Source of the DNA: Flavimaricola sp.
Lineage (GTDB): Bacteria; Pseudomonadota; Alphaproteobacteria; Rhodobacterales; Rhodobacteraceae
Reading direction: 5' to 3'
NCBI GenBank assembly: GCA_020629175.1
Contig: JAHDDU010000007.1
Span: forward strand, 40,968 to 104,967
Length of the DNA: 64,000 nucleotides
Positions 26,101 to 35,600 of the stretch are shown piece by piece. Made by a program: the position numbers and the translations under genes. Within the stretch, counting starts at the first letter, position 1; every line of letters starts with the position of its first letter. The notes under the pieces are model-generated. The model saw only the letters and a list, made by a program, of their open reading frames with translations, made no database searches and was not told the DNA's origin.

Positions 26101-29100
26101 CGCGTGACCGTTCTCAACGACGGAAACATTACGATCAACGGGGTCGAGGTCACGGACTCGATTGTTCCGGGCACCTGCGCCATCGGCACATTGGCACCGG
26201 GCGACAGCAACAACACCTGTGAGTTCATCTACACAGTGACGCAGCAGGACGTTGACAATGGCGGCGTAAACAACACTGCAACCGCCACGGGTGAACCGGC
26301 CTCTGCGCCGGGCACAACGACGACCGGTACCGGCTCTACCACGGCAACCGGCCCAACGGCGCAGCCTGCGATTGGTTTGTCTAAGGAAGGCACCGCGCCG
26401 CTGGCGGGGAACCTCTTTGATGCACCGGGCCAGACGATTACGTATCTCTACACTGTGGCCAACCTTGGCAACGTCACATTGACCCAAACCCCAACGGTGG
26501 TGGACGACCGCATTACCTCCGTTGTCTGTGATCCGATGCCAGCCGACGGCCTTGCACCCGGCGAAGAGCTTCAGTGTACGGGCAGCTATGTGACAGATCA
26601 GGATGACGTCGACGCAGGTTTTGTCACCAACATTGCCGATGCGACGATGACGAACGAATACGGTGGCCCCGATCTGACCGCGACCCAGACCGAAACCATC
26701 GATGCGACGCGAACAACGGGCCTCACCATCGACAAGGTTGCCTCCAACACCACCAATGTCATGGTCGGAGATACGATCACGTATACTTATACGGTGACGA
26801 ACACTGGCAATGTGCGCCTGACCGATGTGACGTTGGACGACCAGCACACAAGCGCGTCCGGCACAACCGCTTTGGCTATTTCACCCAGCAACGTCATCGC
26901 TGTGATGCAACCGGCCGAGGTTGTGACGCTCACCTCGACCTACACGATCACGCAGGATGACATCGACGCCGGGACCGCGATCTCGAACACTGTGTCGGTG
27001 ACGACGACATCTCCGCCGGGGACCACACCGCCGGAGGGTACCGCGACCGAAGAGGTCACGCTCGAGACGGGCGACGGCGCTTTGACGGTGATCAAGACTT
27101 TGCCCGCGCCGCCAGCATCGCTCATCGCGGGCACAGACCTCGTGTTCCGCGTGGAAGTGGCCAACACGGGCAACGTGACGCTAAGTGCGCCGGTGTTGAC
27201 CGACAGTGTCACGCAGGTGGGCGCGACAGCGCCGCTGCCAACGAACCCTCCAGCAATCTACCAATCCGGTGATGGCGGCACGATCGGCGAACTCGAGGTG
27301 GGGGAAACTTGGGTCTATGAAGTGACCTACCAGCTGACCCAGAGCGACGTGGACGCAGGCGGCATCAGCAACTCTGTGCTGGCCGAAGCCACTGATCCGC
27401 AAGGCAATCCTGTCACAGATGTCTCGGACAACGGCACAGGCGGCGGCGATGATCCAACAGTTGTGACGATCACACCCGCCGGGTCGATGGAGCTGATCAA
27501 GACCGTTCGCACCGCGCCGGCAAACCCGGCGGCCGGTGACACCGTCGTGTTTGAAGTCACCGTCCTCAACGACGGCAACGTGACGCTGACAACACCCAAT
27601 TTGGTTGAAGACTTGCGCCGCGCTGACACGACGCCGGTCGATGTGCAGCCAGACGCTTTCTACGAAAGCGGCGACGGCGACAATGACAGTGCTTTGGATG
27701 TGGGTGAAACCTGGATCTTTACAATCAGCTACGTGCTGACACAGGACGACATTGATGCAGGCGGTCTGTCGAACTCGGTCACCGCAACAGCGAACGACCC
27801 ATCTGGCACGCCGGTGACAGACACGTCGGACAACGGCACGGGTGGCGGCGATGATCCGACGCCTTTGGTGATCACCGCTGATCCCCAGCTTGAAGTGATC
27901 AAAAGCGTTGCCACAGCGCCGCCAACACCGCCGCAGGTGGGCGACATCGTGGGCTTTGAGATCACAGTGGCCAATACAGGCAACGTGACACTGAGCGCCC
28001 CAGTTTTGACGGATACACTGACGCCGAACGGTGGCGTGCCGGTGACACCTGCGCCGTTCCCGCAGTTTGACAGTGGCGATACCAACGCCGACACCAACCT
28101 CAGCGTGGGCGAAACTTGGGTCTACATCCTCGACTACGAGCTGACGCAGGCTGACATCGACGCAGGTGGCATCTCAAACACCGTTCTGGCCGAAGCAACT
28201 GATCCGTCCGGAACGCCGGTCGACGACATCTCGGACAATGGCAGCGGTGGGGGAAGTACGCCGACGACGGTGACGCTGCCCGCCGATCCTGAGATCACGG
28301 CTGTCAAAACCATCCTGAATGCGCCCATTGCGGCGGGGGATGTGGTTGAATTCAACATCGCCGTGACGAACACGGGCAATGTGACGCTGACCGGCGTTGG
28401 CGTGACCTCGGACACGTTGGAGCGGGCGGATATGACGCCGCTCACCCTGACGACGGGGCCGGACTACCTCGCCGCTGACAGCGGGTCTGTTCAAGGCACC
28501 TTGATCGCGGGAGAGACTGCCACCTATCGCGCGACCTATGTGCTGACACAGGCCGACATTGACGCAGGCGGGATTTCCAACAGCGCGACCGTTTCCGGCA
28601 CTCCGCCAACCGGGCCGCCTGTTACCGACATCTCAGGCAATGGCACGGGCGGGCCGGACGATCCGACTGTCCTGGACATCACACCAACGCCGGCGATGAC
28701 CGTGAGCAAGACGCTCGCCAGCGGTGGTCCGACGTTTGACGCGGTTGGCGATGTGCTGACCTATGAGTTCGAGGTGGTGAACACCGGCAATGTGACGCTT
28801 GACCCGATCAGCATCAATGACCCGCTCATCACCAATGCGGGCGGCACAATCACGTGTCCTCCAACACTGCTGGGCCCGGGCGATAGCCTGACGTGCTCGG
28901 GCAGCTACACGATCACACAGGCCGATCTGGACGCGGGCCAAGTGGACAACAGTGCGAGTGCCACAGATGGTACGACGACCTCGCCACCCGACAGCGAGAC
29001 CGTACTGGCGCAGCAAAACCCTGCGCTTGCCACTGATAAAGCGGCGGTTTCGGTCGAGGTGGATGGCACCGTTTATCCGGGCGTGCCCTCTGAACGCTAT

Positions 29101-32100
29101 GTTGTTGGAGCGATCGTCACCTACGAATACACTGTTTCAAACACTGGGAACGTGACAATCACTCAGCCGGTTTCGGTGTCCGACAACCTCATCGCTTCGG
29201 TGAACTGCCCGGCCTTGCCCGCGACGGGCCTCGCCCCCGGCGCCGATCTGGTTTGTACGGGAACCTATACTGTCACGTCTGATGACGTTTCGCTCGGCTC
29301 AACAACCAACCTTGCAAGTGCGACAGACGGGACGACAACATCGCCAATCACCAGCGAAACCGTGCCTGCGAATGGTCAGCCGTCGCTCGAAACGGTGAAA
29401 ACCTTGCTCGACGTGACGAACCCGGATTCCACGCTCTCCGCGGGGCTGGGCTATGATGAAGTCGGCGACGTACTGCGGTACCAGTTCACCGTCACAAACA
29501 CCGGGCAGGTGTCCTTCGCCGACCCGGTCACAGTAAGCGACACGCGGATACCGGGCGCGATCAGCTGTTTTGCCCCGACGGCTGCGGACCCTGACCTTCG
29601 CCCCGGTGAGAGCGTGACCTGCGAGGCGACCTACACTGTGACCCAAGCGGACCTTGACGCGCAAACAGTGGTGAATGAGGCCTTTGCCGAAACTACGTTT
29701 GGCGGCGGCACTCCAGTGGTGTCTCCCCCCGCCACCGAGACGGCGGATGTGGATGCGATGCCGTCGGTTGCTGTCAGCAAATCTGCCGCGACACTGCCGC
29801 TGACAGGCGTGGGTCAGGTGTTGACCTACACGATCACGGTTGAGAACACAGGCAACCAAACGCTTCAACAGGTTGAGGCAACGGATCCGCTGTTGCCCGG
29901 TCTGGTGTGTGAGGCGGCGAGCCTTGCCCCGGGCGCCGTGCTGACCTGTGCGGATGACTACACAGTCACACAGGCCGACATTGACGCAGGTTCTGTCGTC
30001 AATACAGCGGACGTCACGGCGATCACGCCTGCAGGTGGGGCTGTGACGGACACGACATCCCTCACTGTAGACGCGCCACCACCGGCCCCGGCGCTTGAGG
30101 TCGAAAAGATCGCCAGCATCGAGCCGTTTGGCCCAGCGGGCAGCACGATCCAGTATACTTTTGCAGTGACCAACACCGGCAACGTGACGCTTTCAAATGT
30201 GCAGATTGAGGATGCGATCCTGACGCCTGCGTATACGTGCACTATCGCAACGCTTGCAGTGGGCGAGACGAACGCCAACTGTCTGATGAGCTATACGGTC
30301 ACGCAAGGCGATGTTGATGCGGGCGAGGTTGTGAACACCGTCGACGTCACGGCAACCGGTCCAAACGGTGGTGTTGCAACGGCAACGGACACGTTGCTGA
30401 CAGAGGGCATGGCTTCAGCCGCCGAGCTCAATGTGACGAAACTTGCCGCGTTGACCGGACCTGCAGAACCTGGCGCGGTGATCAACTATCAGCTGGTCGT
30501 TCAGAACACGGGCAACGTCACTGTGACGCCCACGGGTGTGAGCGATGTGATGACGCGTGCGGATGGGACGCCAATCGCGCTTGATGTGCCATTCGCCTTT
30601 ACCGGTGGAGACAGCAACAACGATGGCCGCATCGCATTGACTGAGACATGGACCTATGAGGCCACCTATACGCTGACGCAGGCCGACATCGATGCGGGCG
30701 GTGTCAGCAACAGCGCGACGGTGGACGGCACGGCGCCGAACGGAACGCCTGTTTCTGACACATCCGACGATGGCGATGACGGAGACGGCAATTCGAGCGA
30801 TGATCCAACCGAAATCCTCGTGCCAGAGGCGCCCGGCGTCGTTGCGGTGAAAACGGCGACCACGGGTGGCGCGGTTGCGGGCGATACGATTGAATTCGAG
30901 ATCGCGGTGACAAACACCGGTAATGTCAGCCTGCTGAATGTGACTGTCGCTGACAACCTGACCAACAATGACGGCGCGGACATCAGCGCGGGCGTGGTCG
31001 GGCCGAACTTGCGGACCACACCTCAGGTGCCGGGCGCGTTGCAACCGGCTGAAACATGGGTCTACGACGTCAGCTACGTGCTGACACAGGCCGATGTGGA
31101 TTCCGGTGGCGTTAGCAACTCGGCCGTCATTGACGCTGTGACGTCTGTGGGAACGCCCGTGACCGATATTTCGGACAGCGGCGATCCAGGTGATGGCCCG
31201 GGGAATGATGATCCGACGAGCGTGACCATCACCGCCGCTCCGAGTGTCGAAGTGACCAAACTCGCGGGCGCGCCAGTTCGGGCGGGCGAAGGGCTGTTTG
31301 ATGTGACCTTCACTTTGCAGGCTGAAAATACAGGCAACGTCACGCTGGGTGAGTTGTCGATGGTCGATGATCTCGTGGCCTTTGCCGCACCAGCAACAGT
31401 TGTGGCCGTGACGACGCCAACCTCCACCGGCTTTGTCTCGGGCGGGGCAAGCGCGAGCTTTGACGGCATTTCCGATACCGAAGCCTTGGCCCCAGGATCA
31501 GCCATAGCGCCGGGGCAGGTGGGTGAGGTCGTCTTCACCGTAACGCTTGACGTCACCGATGGCTCGCCCGGACAGCCGAACATCGTCTTGTTCAATGCCG
31601 ACCGTATTGCAGGCGAAGTGTCCGCGGATGTGAGCATCGCAACAGTCGCTGCGGCGGACCTCGAGATGTCAAAGTCCGTTTCGCCGCGCAACGCGATAGT
31701 GGGCGATATTGTAACCTACACCTTGCGTGTCCAGAACAACGGCAGCTTCAATGAAAACGGGCTGACGCTGGTGGACGAGATGCCAAGCGGCCTCGTACTG
31801 ATGGAGGGCACGGCGCTGATCAACGGGTCTGCGACGCCGGAGCCAGAGGTGTCAGGCCGCAACCTGCTATGGCAGCCGCTGGACTTGCCCGCCGGGCAGG
31901 CGATTGAGGTGACGTTTGAGGCCCGCATCGTCGATGGGCCGGGCGAGTTGACGAACCGGGCCTACATCGTGGGGCCAGATGGCCGAATTTTGTCGAACAT
32001 TGCGACGGCGACGATCCAGATCAGGCCAGAGGCGGTGTTTGACTGCGGTGACGTCATTGGACGCGTCTTCGATGACCGCAACATGAACGGCTATCAGGAC

Positions 32101-32697
32101 GGCGTGACACCGTTTGAGGAAGAGCGCAGCGCCGGAGTCACTGACCAGACCTATGATAGTGGCAAATTCACCGCGCCGCCTGAAGATCCGCCAGAGGCCG
32201 AACCCGGTCTGTCAAATGCGCGTGTCGTGACGGTCGACGGCACCGTCATCACCACGGACGAATACGGTCGCTTTAGCGTCCCATGTGCGGCCTTGCCGGC
32301 AAACATCGGCTCGAACTTTACGCTGAAGCTGGATGAGACCAGCCTGCCCACCGGCTATCAGGTGACGAGTGAGAACCCACGCACCGTGCGCCTCACTCCG
32401 GGCACGATGGCGCGTATGAACTTTGGAGCCGCACTCGCCGACGTGATCGATGTGGCGCTGACGGAGCATGCGTTTGTGAATGGCCAACCGCGCGCAGCGC
32501 TGGCGCAGGGTATCGATGCGCTTGCCTTCCAGATGGGCGACGCGCCGACGATGCTGCGCCTGACGTATATGATGCGTGGTGAGGGTGCTAATGTGGCGCG
32601 GGCCCGGCTCGACATGGTCGAGCAGATGATCCGAGAGCGATGGACCGGGTCAGGCCGGAACCTGACAATCGAACGCACCATTGCAGAGGGGCAATAA
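20128..32697 (+). CDS. Giant exported repeat protein (DUF11/DUF7507-like), 4189 residues
   Basis: The ATG at 20128 starts a signal peptide (residues 1-29, WKTCFAGALALGTADSVLA). Residues 30-231 are a head region of unknown fold, Asn/Asp/Gly-rich. Residues about 232-3704 are 29 tandem repeats of roughly 120 residues, each with a Y-x-F/Y-x-V-TNTGN-V-T-L core, a (V/L)-x-DP(L) turn, LAPG and a YTVTQADVDAG-x-V-N-A end. Twenty-two carry a cysteine pair. Residues 3705-3842 are a divergent repeat, 3843-3971 a DUF11-type module (VGDIVTYTLRVQNNGSFNEN), 3972-4104 an SdrD_B-like module (GRVFDDRNMNGYQDG), and the tail ends TIERTIAEGQ. The protein should be a long, acidic, beta-sandwich fibre at the cell surface. 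There is no LPXTG, RTX or autotransporter barrel; the next gene, one base after the stop, supplies a barrel. Confidence 0.93.
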   Translation: MTTSVLNRFWKTCFAGALALGTADSVLATPYTTTVPNSGLALPTEYPEAGGVVIVLTGANGQVYYQFSDPQGAFQGFNNNGDPQAFEGNPFTINNPLTLDCGFTSCTDYFGGSIARMDVRFSAYDGDTQPGGFDENDINLLLNGFDLGSWSGIQTELTNDDGTTSFGFTTGFGNNTFNTAWFESTDPALLNNILTTGQMTTQVFDADPNDNYWDFRRGPSLAQEELRTVAPGLEFEKTLVGGSTTFAAVGDVLNYEYEVTNIGSVRINDIMVTDDKIPNVMCPPPPNNSLDEVPAGSPSPNSFTCTGTYIVTQADVDAGTLTNIATADGDPEFGELGTIQDTVTLTGPTQTNSMTLDKVGSPSPFGAVGSTVNYTFTITNTGNTTLTNVVVTDPLVPSLSCNIASIEPLSAANPTNTATCTAAYTITQADVDAFAINGTQLINTANGTADAPDGSTVTATGGSAIDGQPAAPAMSLVKTAVQADFDAVGDVLDFQIAITNTGNVTWPGPPAVTDALTGGASCPAGAVAPGATVTCTASYTIQQSDLDAGSVLNEASAEITVGGQTASDAGNVTVDAVITPSMTILKQLQAGSPSPYTAVGDSLVYEYVLTNTGNVSLDNFTITDDQVTATCPAGPIAPNASITCTSAPYVIDQNDLNNGSVTNVANGDAQTPGGDPVASPTTTLTVQADQQPAMGMVKTAPPVTPIQFVDGFVITYIYDVTNTGNVTLAGPIDVVDDKIGAPFECTPGPLAPGAAVQCSATYTVTQADVQNGFVTNNAFATDGTTQSNSDSATVPQSGTPALDLVKTATSTDFTSTSDVLSYSFEIINTGDVTLSLANNPITINDPDATIDAGCTQPPLLYPVGSANTPQSYTCTATFNGLTQADLDAGEFTNTADASFPYTPPASGTPTVVSSAPTSATVTSSITPMFTFTKSSTDDYSNVGDVVTYTFTAENLTNQTITSVDVVDPLLGGAVCTISNIGPLATGNCTGTYSVTQADLDRGFIDNSADATATSPTGLTVTETDTETVSINPAAQIRSLDLTKTATPQSFSSVGDVIDFVIEVENTGNLTLENIVVNDPDLGLTCAIATLAPLASDNSCTGSYTITQADIDNGGYTNTATATANGVPPQPVSETVSGPARVASFDFSKSFDAPFTAVGDQVRFTLRVENTGNVTLNNVVLNDPFFDPDLVCNIGSLAPGAVDTSCFGDYIVDQDDVDAGSITNAATLDATAVGQPPLSGAANVTVPGPARQPAMVVTKSEADGSGDFANLPTTETYTFTVENTGNVRLSNIVLTDALTGFSCPIAPLDPGQTATTCADSSPLSTTYTITQADIDNGALTNTATVTADTPPGVPSISETGSETLAGPDQLPALTVVKSETSGANFSAVGDQITYDYVVTNAGNITIDQQISVADDQTTVSCPATPSAGIAPGATLTCTSVYTVTQADLDAGQVVNVASASVSQPVVPSSTYPGGVANVTSPQVSETVQASQQPALSITKRIQPGTSTTYDAPGNLSNASDPNNLIFEFIVTNSGNVTTTAPITVDDAAIPANITCTTAPLAPGEQAICQATWAPDQTDVDNGSFTNSATASTVFDGSTVTTPTPGEATAFAVQRPEISIAKAFVSITNGVFDVGNVATYEFTVTNTGNTSTLGPVTVNDNLIGAISCGTSALAPGDVVTCQGTYTITQDDFDLGSVTNIASGTDGTTTSDPTSETIPADANPAISIDKIALAPVTATQAGDTIDYQFTITNTSPGNGTVRPALGPSFTIDDDKIGSFTCSSGSALQPDASFSCTATYTVTQADVDAVSGTGPDGFVTNNATGSTVFGSTDVVSPPDQVTVNLSGSPALEVVKTATNQTDPGQPADVGDTLNFAIQVSNTGNQTISNVIVTDPMLTNLTCPPGSPDPNNLTIAPNSQITCNGTYVVTQGDLDGQSIANTANASGSTPSGGSVTDDGSTTYPPATPNPSLNVTKEVLNVSPFEDFSTPGQQITFRVTVLNDGNITINGVEVTDSIVPGTCAIGTLAPGDSNNTCEFIYTVTQQDVDNGGVNNTATATGEPASAPGTTTTGTGSTTATGPTAQPAIGLSKEGTAPLAGNLFDAPGQTITYLYTVANLGNVTLTQTPTVVDDRITSVVCDPMPADGLAPGEELQCTGSYVTDQDDVDAGFVTNIADATMTNEYGGPDLTATQTETIDATRTTGLTIDKVASNTTNVMVGDTITYTYTVTNTGNVRLTDVTLDDQHTSASGTTALAISPSNVIAVMQPAEVVTLTSTYTITQDDIDAGTAISNTVSVTTTSPPGTTPPEGTATEEVTLETGDGALTVIKTLPAPPASLIAGTDLVFRVEVANTGNVTLSAPVLTDSVTQVGATAPLPTNPPAIYQSGDGGTIGELEVGETWVYEVTYQLTQSDVDAGGISNSVLAEATDPQGNPVTDVSDNGTGGGDDPTVVTITPAGSMELIKTVRTAPANPAAGDTVVFEVTVLNDGNVTLTTPNLVEDLRRADTTPVDVQPDAFYESGDGDNDSALDVGETWIFTISYVLTQDDIDAGGLSNSVTATANDPSGTPVTDTSDNGTGGGDDPTPLVITADPQLEVIKSVATAPPTPPQVGDIVGFEITVANTGNVTLSAPVLTDTLTPNGGVPVTPAPFPQFDSGDTNADTNLSVGETWVYILDYELTQADIDAGGISNTVLAEATDPSGTPVDDISDNGSGGGSTPTTVTLPADPEITAVKTILNAPIAAGDVVEFNIAVTNTGNVTLTGVGVTSDTLERADMTPLTLTTGPDYLAADSGSVQGTLIAGETATYRATYVLTQADIDAGGISNSATVSGTPPTGPPVTDISGNGTGGPDDPTVLDITPTPAMTVSKTLASGGPTFDAVGDVLTYEFEVVNTGNVTLDPISINDPLITNAGGTITCPPTLLGPGDSLTCSGSYTITQADLDAGQVDNSASATDGTTTSPPDSETVLAQQNPALATDKAAVSVEVDGTVYPGVPSERYVVGAIVTYEYTVSNTGNVTITQPVSVSDNLIASVNCPALPATGLAPGADLVCTGTYTVTSDDVSLGSTTNLASATDGTTTSPITSETVPANGQPSLETVKTLLDVTNPDSTLSAGLGYDEVGDVLRYQFTVTNTGQVSFADPVTVSDTRIPGAISCFAPTAADPDLRPGESVTCEATYTVTQADLDAQTVVNEAFAETTFGGGTPVVSPPATETADVDAMPSVAVSKSAATLPLTGVGQVLTYTITVENTGNQTLQQVEATDPLLPGLVCEAASLAPGAVLTCADDYTVTQADIDAGSVVNTADVTAITPAGGAVTDTTSLTVDAPPPAPALEVEKIASIEPFGPAGSTIQYTFAVTNTGNVTLSNVQIEDAILTPAYTCTIATLAVGETNANCLMSYTVTQGDVDAGEVVNTVDVTATGPNGGVATATDTLLTEGMASAAELNVTKLAALTGPAEPGAVINYQLVVQNTGNVTVTPTGVSDVMTRADGTPIALDVPFAFTGGDSNNDGRIALTETWTYEATYTLTQADIDAGGVSNSATVDGTAPNGTPVSDTSDDGDDGDGNSSDDPTEILVPEAPGVVAVKTATTGGAVAGDTIEFEIAVTNTGNVSLLNVTVADNLTNNDGADISAGVVGPNLRTTPQVPGALQPAETWVYDVSYVLTQADVDSGGVSNSAVIDAVTSVGTPVTDISDSGDPGDGPGNDDPTSVTITAAPSVEVTKLAGAPVRAGEGLFDVTFTLQAENTGNVTLGELSMVDDLVAFAAPATVVAVTTPTSTGFVSGGASASFDGISDTEALAPGSAIAPGQVGEVVFTVTLDVTDGSPGQPNIVLFNADRIAGEVSADVSIATVAAADLEMSKSVSPRNAIVGDIVTYTLRVQNNGSFNENGLTLVDEMPSGLVLMEGTALINGSATPEPEVSGRNLLWQPLDLPAGQAIEVTFEARIVDGPGELTNRAYIVGPDGRILSNIATATIQIRPEAVFDCGDVIGRVFDDRNMNGYQDGVTPFEEERSAGVTDQTYDSGKFTAPPEDPPEAEPGLSNARVVTVDGTVITTDEYGRFSVPCAALPANIGSNFTLKLDETSLPTGYQVTSENPRTVRLTPGTMARMNFGAALADVIDVALTEHAFVNGQPRAALAQGIDALAFQMGDAPTMLRLTYMMRGEGANVARARLDMVEQMIRERWTGSGRNLTIERTIAEGQ

Positions 32698-32698
32698 G

Positions 32699-35600
32699 AT
32701 GCTGAAACTCACGATGAAACAGCTGCGTTCCTTTGCGGTGCTTTGCGCCTCCTTTTTCGCGATTGCCCATCCTGTGGCGGCCGACACGGGGTTTGCGATC
32801 ACCATCAATGGCTCGCAAATCGCTGGTGATCCTGTTGTGGCCCAGCAGGTGCGACGCGCAGACGAGGCATTGCAGGACGCCGACGTTCAGATCACCTACG
32901 ATGGCTTTGGCACGCGCCCGCGGCTCGATCTAGAGCTCGTGGGCCCGGCGCGGGCCTATCGTCCGGGCGATGTGGTCACGGTCCAAAGTGCGCTGAACTA
33001 TCCGGCATATATCTCCCGTGGCGAGGTGCGGGTGATTGATATGGGCACAACCGGCGGCCCAAGTACGCTTGCCGTCATTCCGATCCAGCCCAACGGGCGC
33101 GCCCGGATTGCCGTCCCCGCGGGCGAGAATGTTGTTGTCGTGCACCGCGTCTATGATGCCCAAGGCCGCTATGATGAAACGCGCGCCATTCCACTGGATC
33201 GTCCGCTGGGCGCCAGCGCGCGCGACGGGATTGAGGGTGGCGATAGCCTCCTTGCGCGGCAGCGTATTCCTGTGTTCGGGGGGGCTGTCACGGTCTCGGG
33301 CGCAAATGTTGCGCCGGGCGCCTCTGTCACCGCGCTGGGGGAGCCTGTTCGGGCCGATGCCTCGGGCCGCTTTGTCATCCAGCGCATTTTGCCTGCGGGA
33401 GATTACGGGGTTGGTGTGCGTGTCCAAGGGGCCGGGCAGAACGTCTCTATCGTCCGCGATGTTGAGGTGCCGGCCTCGCAATTTTTCTATGTCGGAACGC
33501 TTGATCTGACCTATGGCTACCGCCGGACAGAAGGGGGCGCGCGTGAGAGCTATGACACCGGGCGTTTGGCCTTTTTCATCGAAGGACGGACGCAGAGTGG
33601 GTATGAGATCACGGCCTCTGCCGACAGCGGCGAAGGAGAGATCCGCGATATTTTCCGCAGGCTCGATGACCGCGATCCGCGCGACACGTTCCTGCGCGTG
33701 GACCCGCGCGATCTCTATCCCACATACGGTGACGATAGCACGCTGGAAGATCGCACGCCGACCTCTGGCAACGTGTTCCTGCGGATCGAGCGTGAGGGCA
33801 ATTACCTGCAATGGGGCGACTTCGAAGCGCAGCTGGATGGTGATACCTACGTTCGCAATGACCGGACACTTTACGGTCTCTCCGGCTATGGTGCGACCCG
33901 CAGCCAAACCTCTCAGGGCGAGCCTCGGGCGCAGGCGCTGGTCTATGCAGCCCAGCCTGATCAGGTACCAGTCCGCGATGTGCTGCTTGGCACGGGCGGC
34001 TCGCTCTACCAATTGAGCGAGCGGGATATTTCGCGTGGAACGGAAACGCTCAGCGTACAGTACCGCGATGCCGACACAGGCCGCATCATTTCAACCCAGC
34101 GGCTGACCGCCGGGCAGGACTACGACATCAACTACATCCAAGGCCGCGTTTTGCTGCGTCGCCCACTGCAAGGCAGCACGAACGAAGGGGTCGTAGTCGG
34201 CTCCGCTGGCGACGGGATCGACGTCGTGCTGGTGGCGCAATATGAATACACGCCAGACGCGGGCGATCTGGACGGTTTTGCCTATGGCGGCCGGGTAGAA
34301 GGCTGGCTGACCGATGAAATCCGGTTCGGCATCGCCGGATTGGTTGAGGAAACGGGCAGCGCGGATCAGACGCTGTTGGGTGCGGATTTCCTCTATCAGG
34401 TTTCTGAAGACAGCTACCTCCGCCTCGAATACGCCCGATCAGAAGGGCCTGGGTTCGGCTCCTCCTTCTCGGCAGACGGCGGCCTGGTCTTTGATCCTGA
34501 TGGCGTTGCCTCTGGCACGGGCGAAGCCATCCGGCTGGAAGCCCGCGCCAAATTTGCGGACTTTGGGCTTGGCTATCTCAGCCTGCCGGGCACCGTCGGC
34601 TTTTACTATGAGGGGCGGACCGAAGGCTTTGCAACGCTCGACACTCAGGTCACAAGTGCAACGGGGGATGAGACGTTCTGGGGCATCAGCGCCGAGGTCA
34701 CGATCCGCGAAGGGCTTGAATTCGCGGCGAAGTACGACGACTACAGCAACGCCGTAGGTCAGTTTGACCGGATCGGAACGCTGGACGTGTCTTACGACCT
34801 CAGCCCTACACTGACCGTCACGGCGGGCCTTGAATATCGCGACATTCTTGATGCTAACGAGAATGGGTCGCGCACGGATGTTGCCCTGAGGCTCGACTAT
34901 CAGGCAAGTGATGTGGCCTCGGTCTATGGCTATGTGCAAGGCACCGTGGCCATGGCGGGTCTGGAGCGGAACGACCGCGTCGGCGTTGGTGCCGAGGTAA
35001 CGCTGGCGAATGGCTGGACGCTCTCTGGCGAAGTCTCAGGCGGCAGCACCGGGGCAGGCGGGCGTTTGCTGGCCAGCTATGCGGACGAGAACGGCGGCAG
35101 CCGCTACATCGGCTACACCCTGCAACCCGGTCGCGATATCTCAGGCGTAGACCTGCGGGGCCGCGATGCCGGACAGATCGTTCTGGGCGGACGCCAGCAG
35201 ATCAGTGACGATGTCTCTGTCTTTGGCGAAAACAGCTATGACATGTTTGGGCGCTATCGCTCGTTGTCGAGTGCCTATGGCGTGACTTACGCACCAAACG
35301 ATGTGTGGACGACCTCCATCGTGATGGACTACGGGCGTGTCTCTGACGACGCAGACAATGACTTTGATCGGGCCTCGATCTCCATCGGTATGCAATACGC
35401 GACTGAAACGATTGAGGCGAGCGGCAGGCTTGAGTTGCGCACAGAAAATGGCCTGCGTTCTGGCGAGCAGATTGAGAGCGATACGCTCTTGCTTACGAGT
35501 GATCTGTCCTACCGCATCGACGAGGATCAGCGGCTCGTCTTCTCGGCAGAGCTCGCTCGGACAGAGACGGAGCAGAGCACCACGCTTGACGGCGATTATG

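Noticed and set aside
25912..26847. 311-codon minus-strand ORF inside the giant gene
   Set aside because: It is antisense to well-conserved repeats, its product is His/Arg-rich low-complexity sequence, and it has no ribosome binding site.
20821..31239. Regular repeats in the giant gene as a CRISPR or DNA tandem repeat
   Set aside because: The period is about 360 bp, the copies are diverged in DNA and conserved in protein, and the reading frame is continuous.
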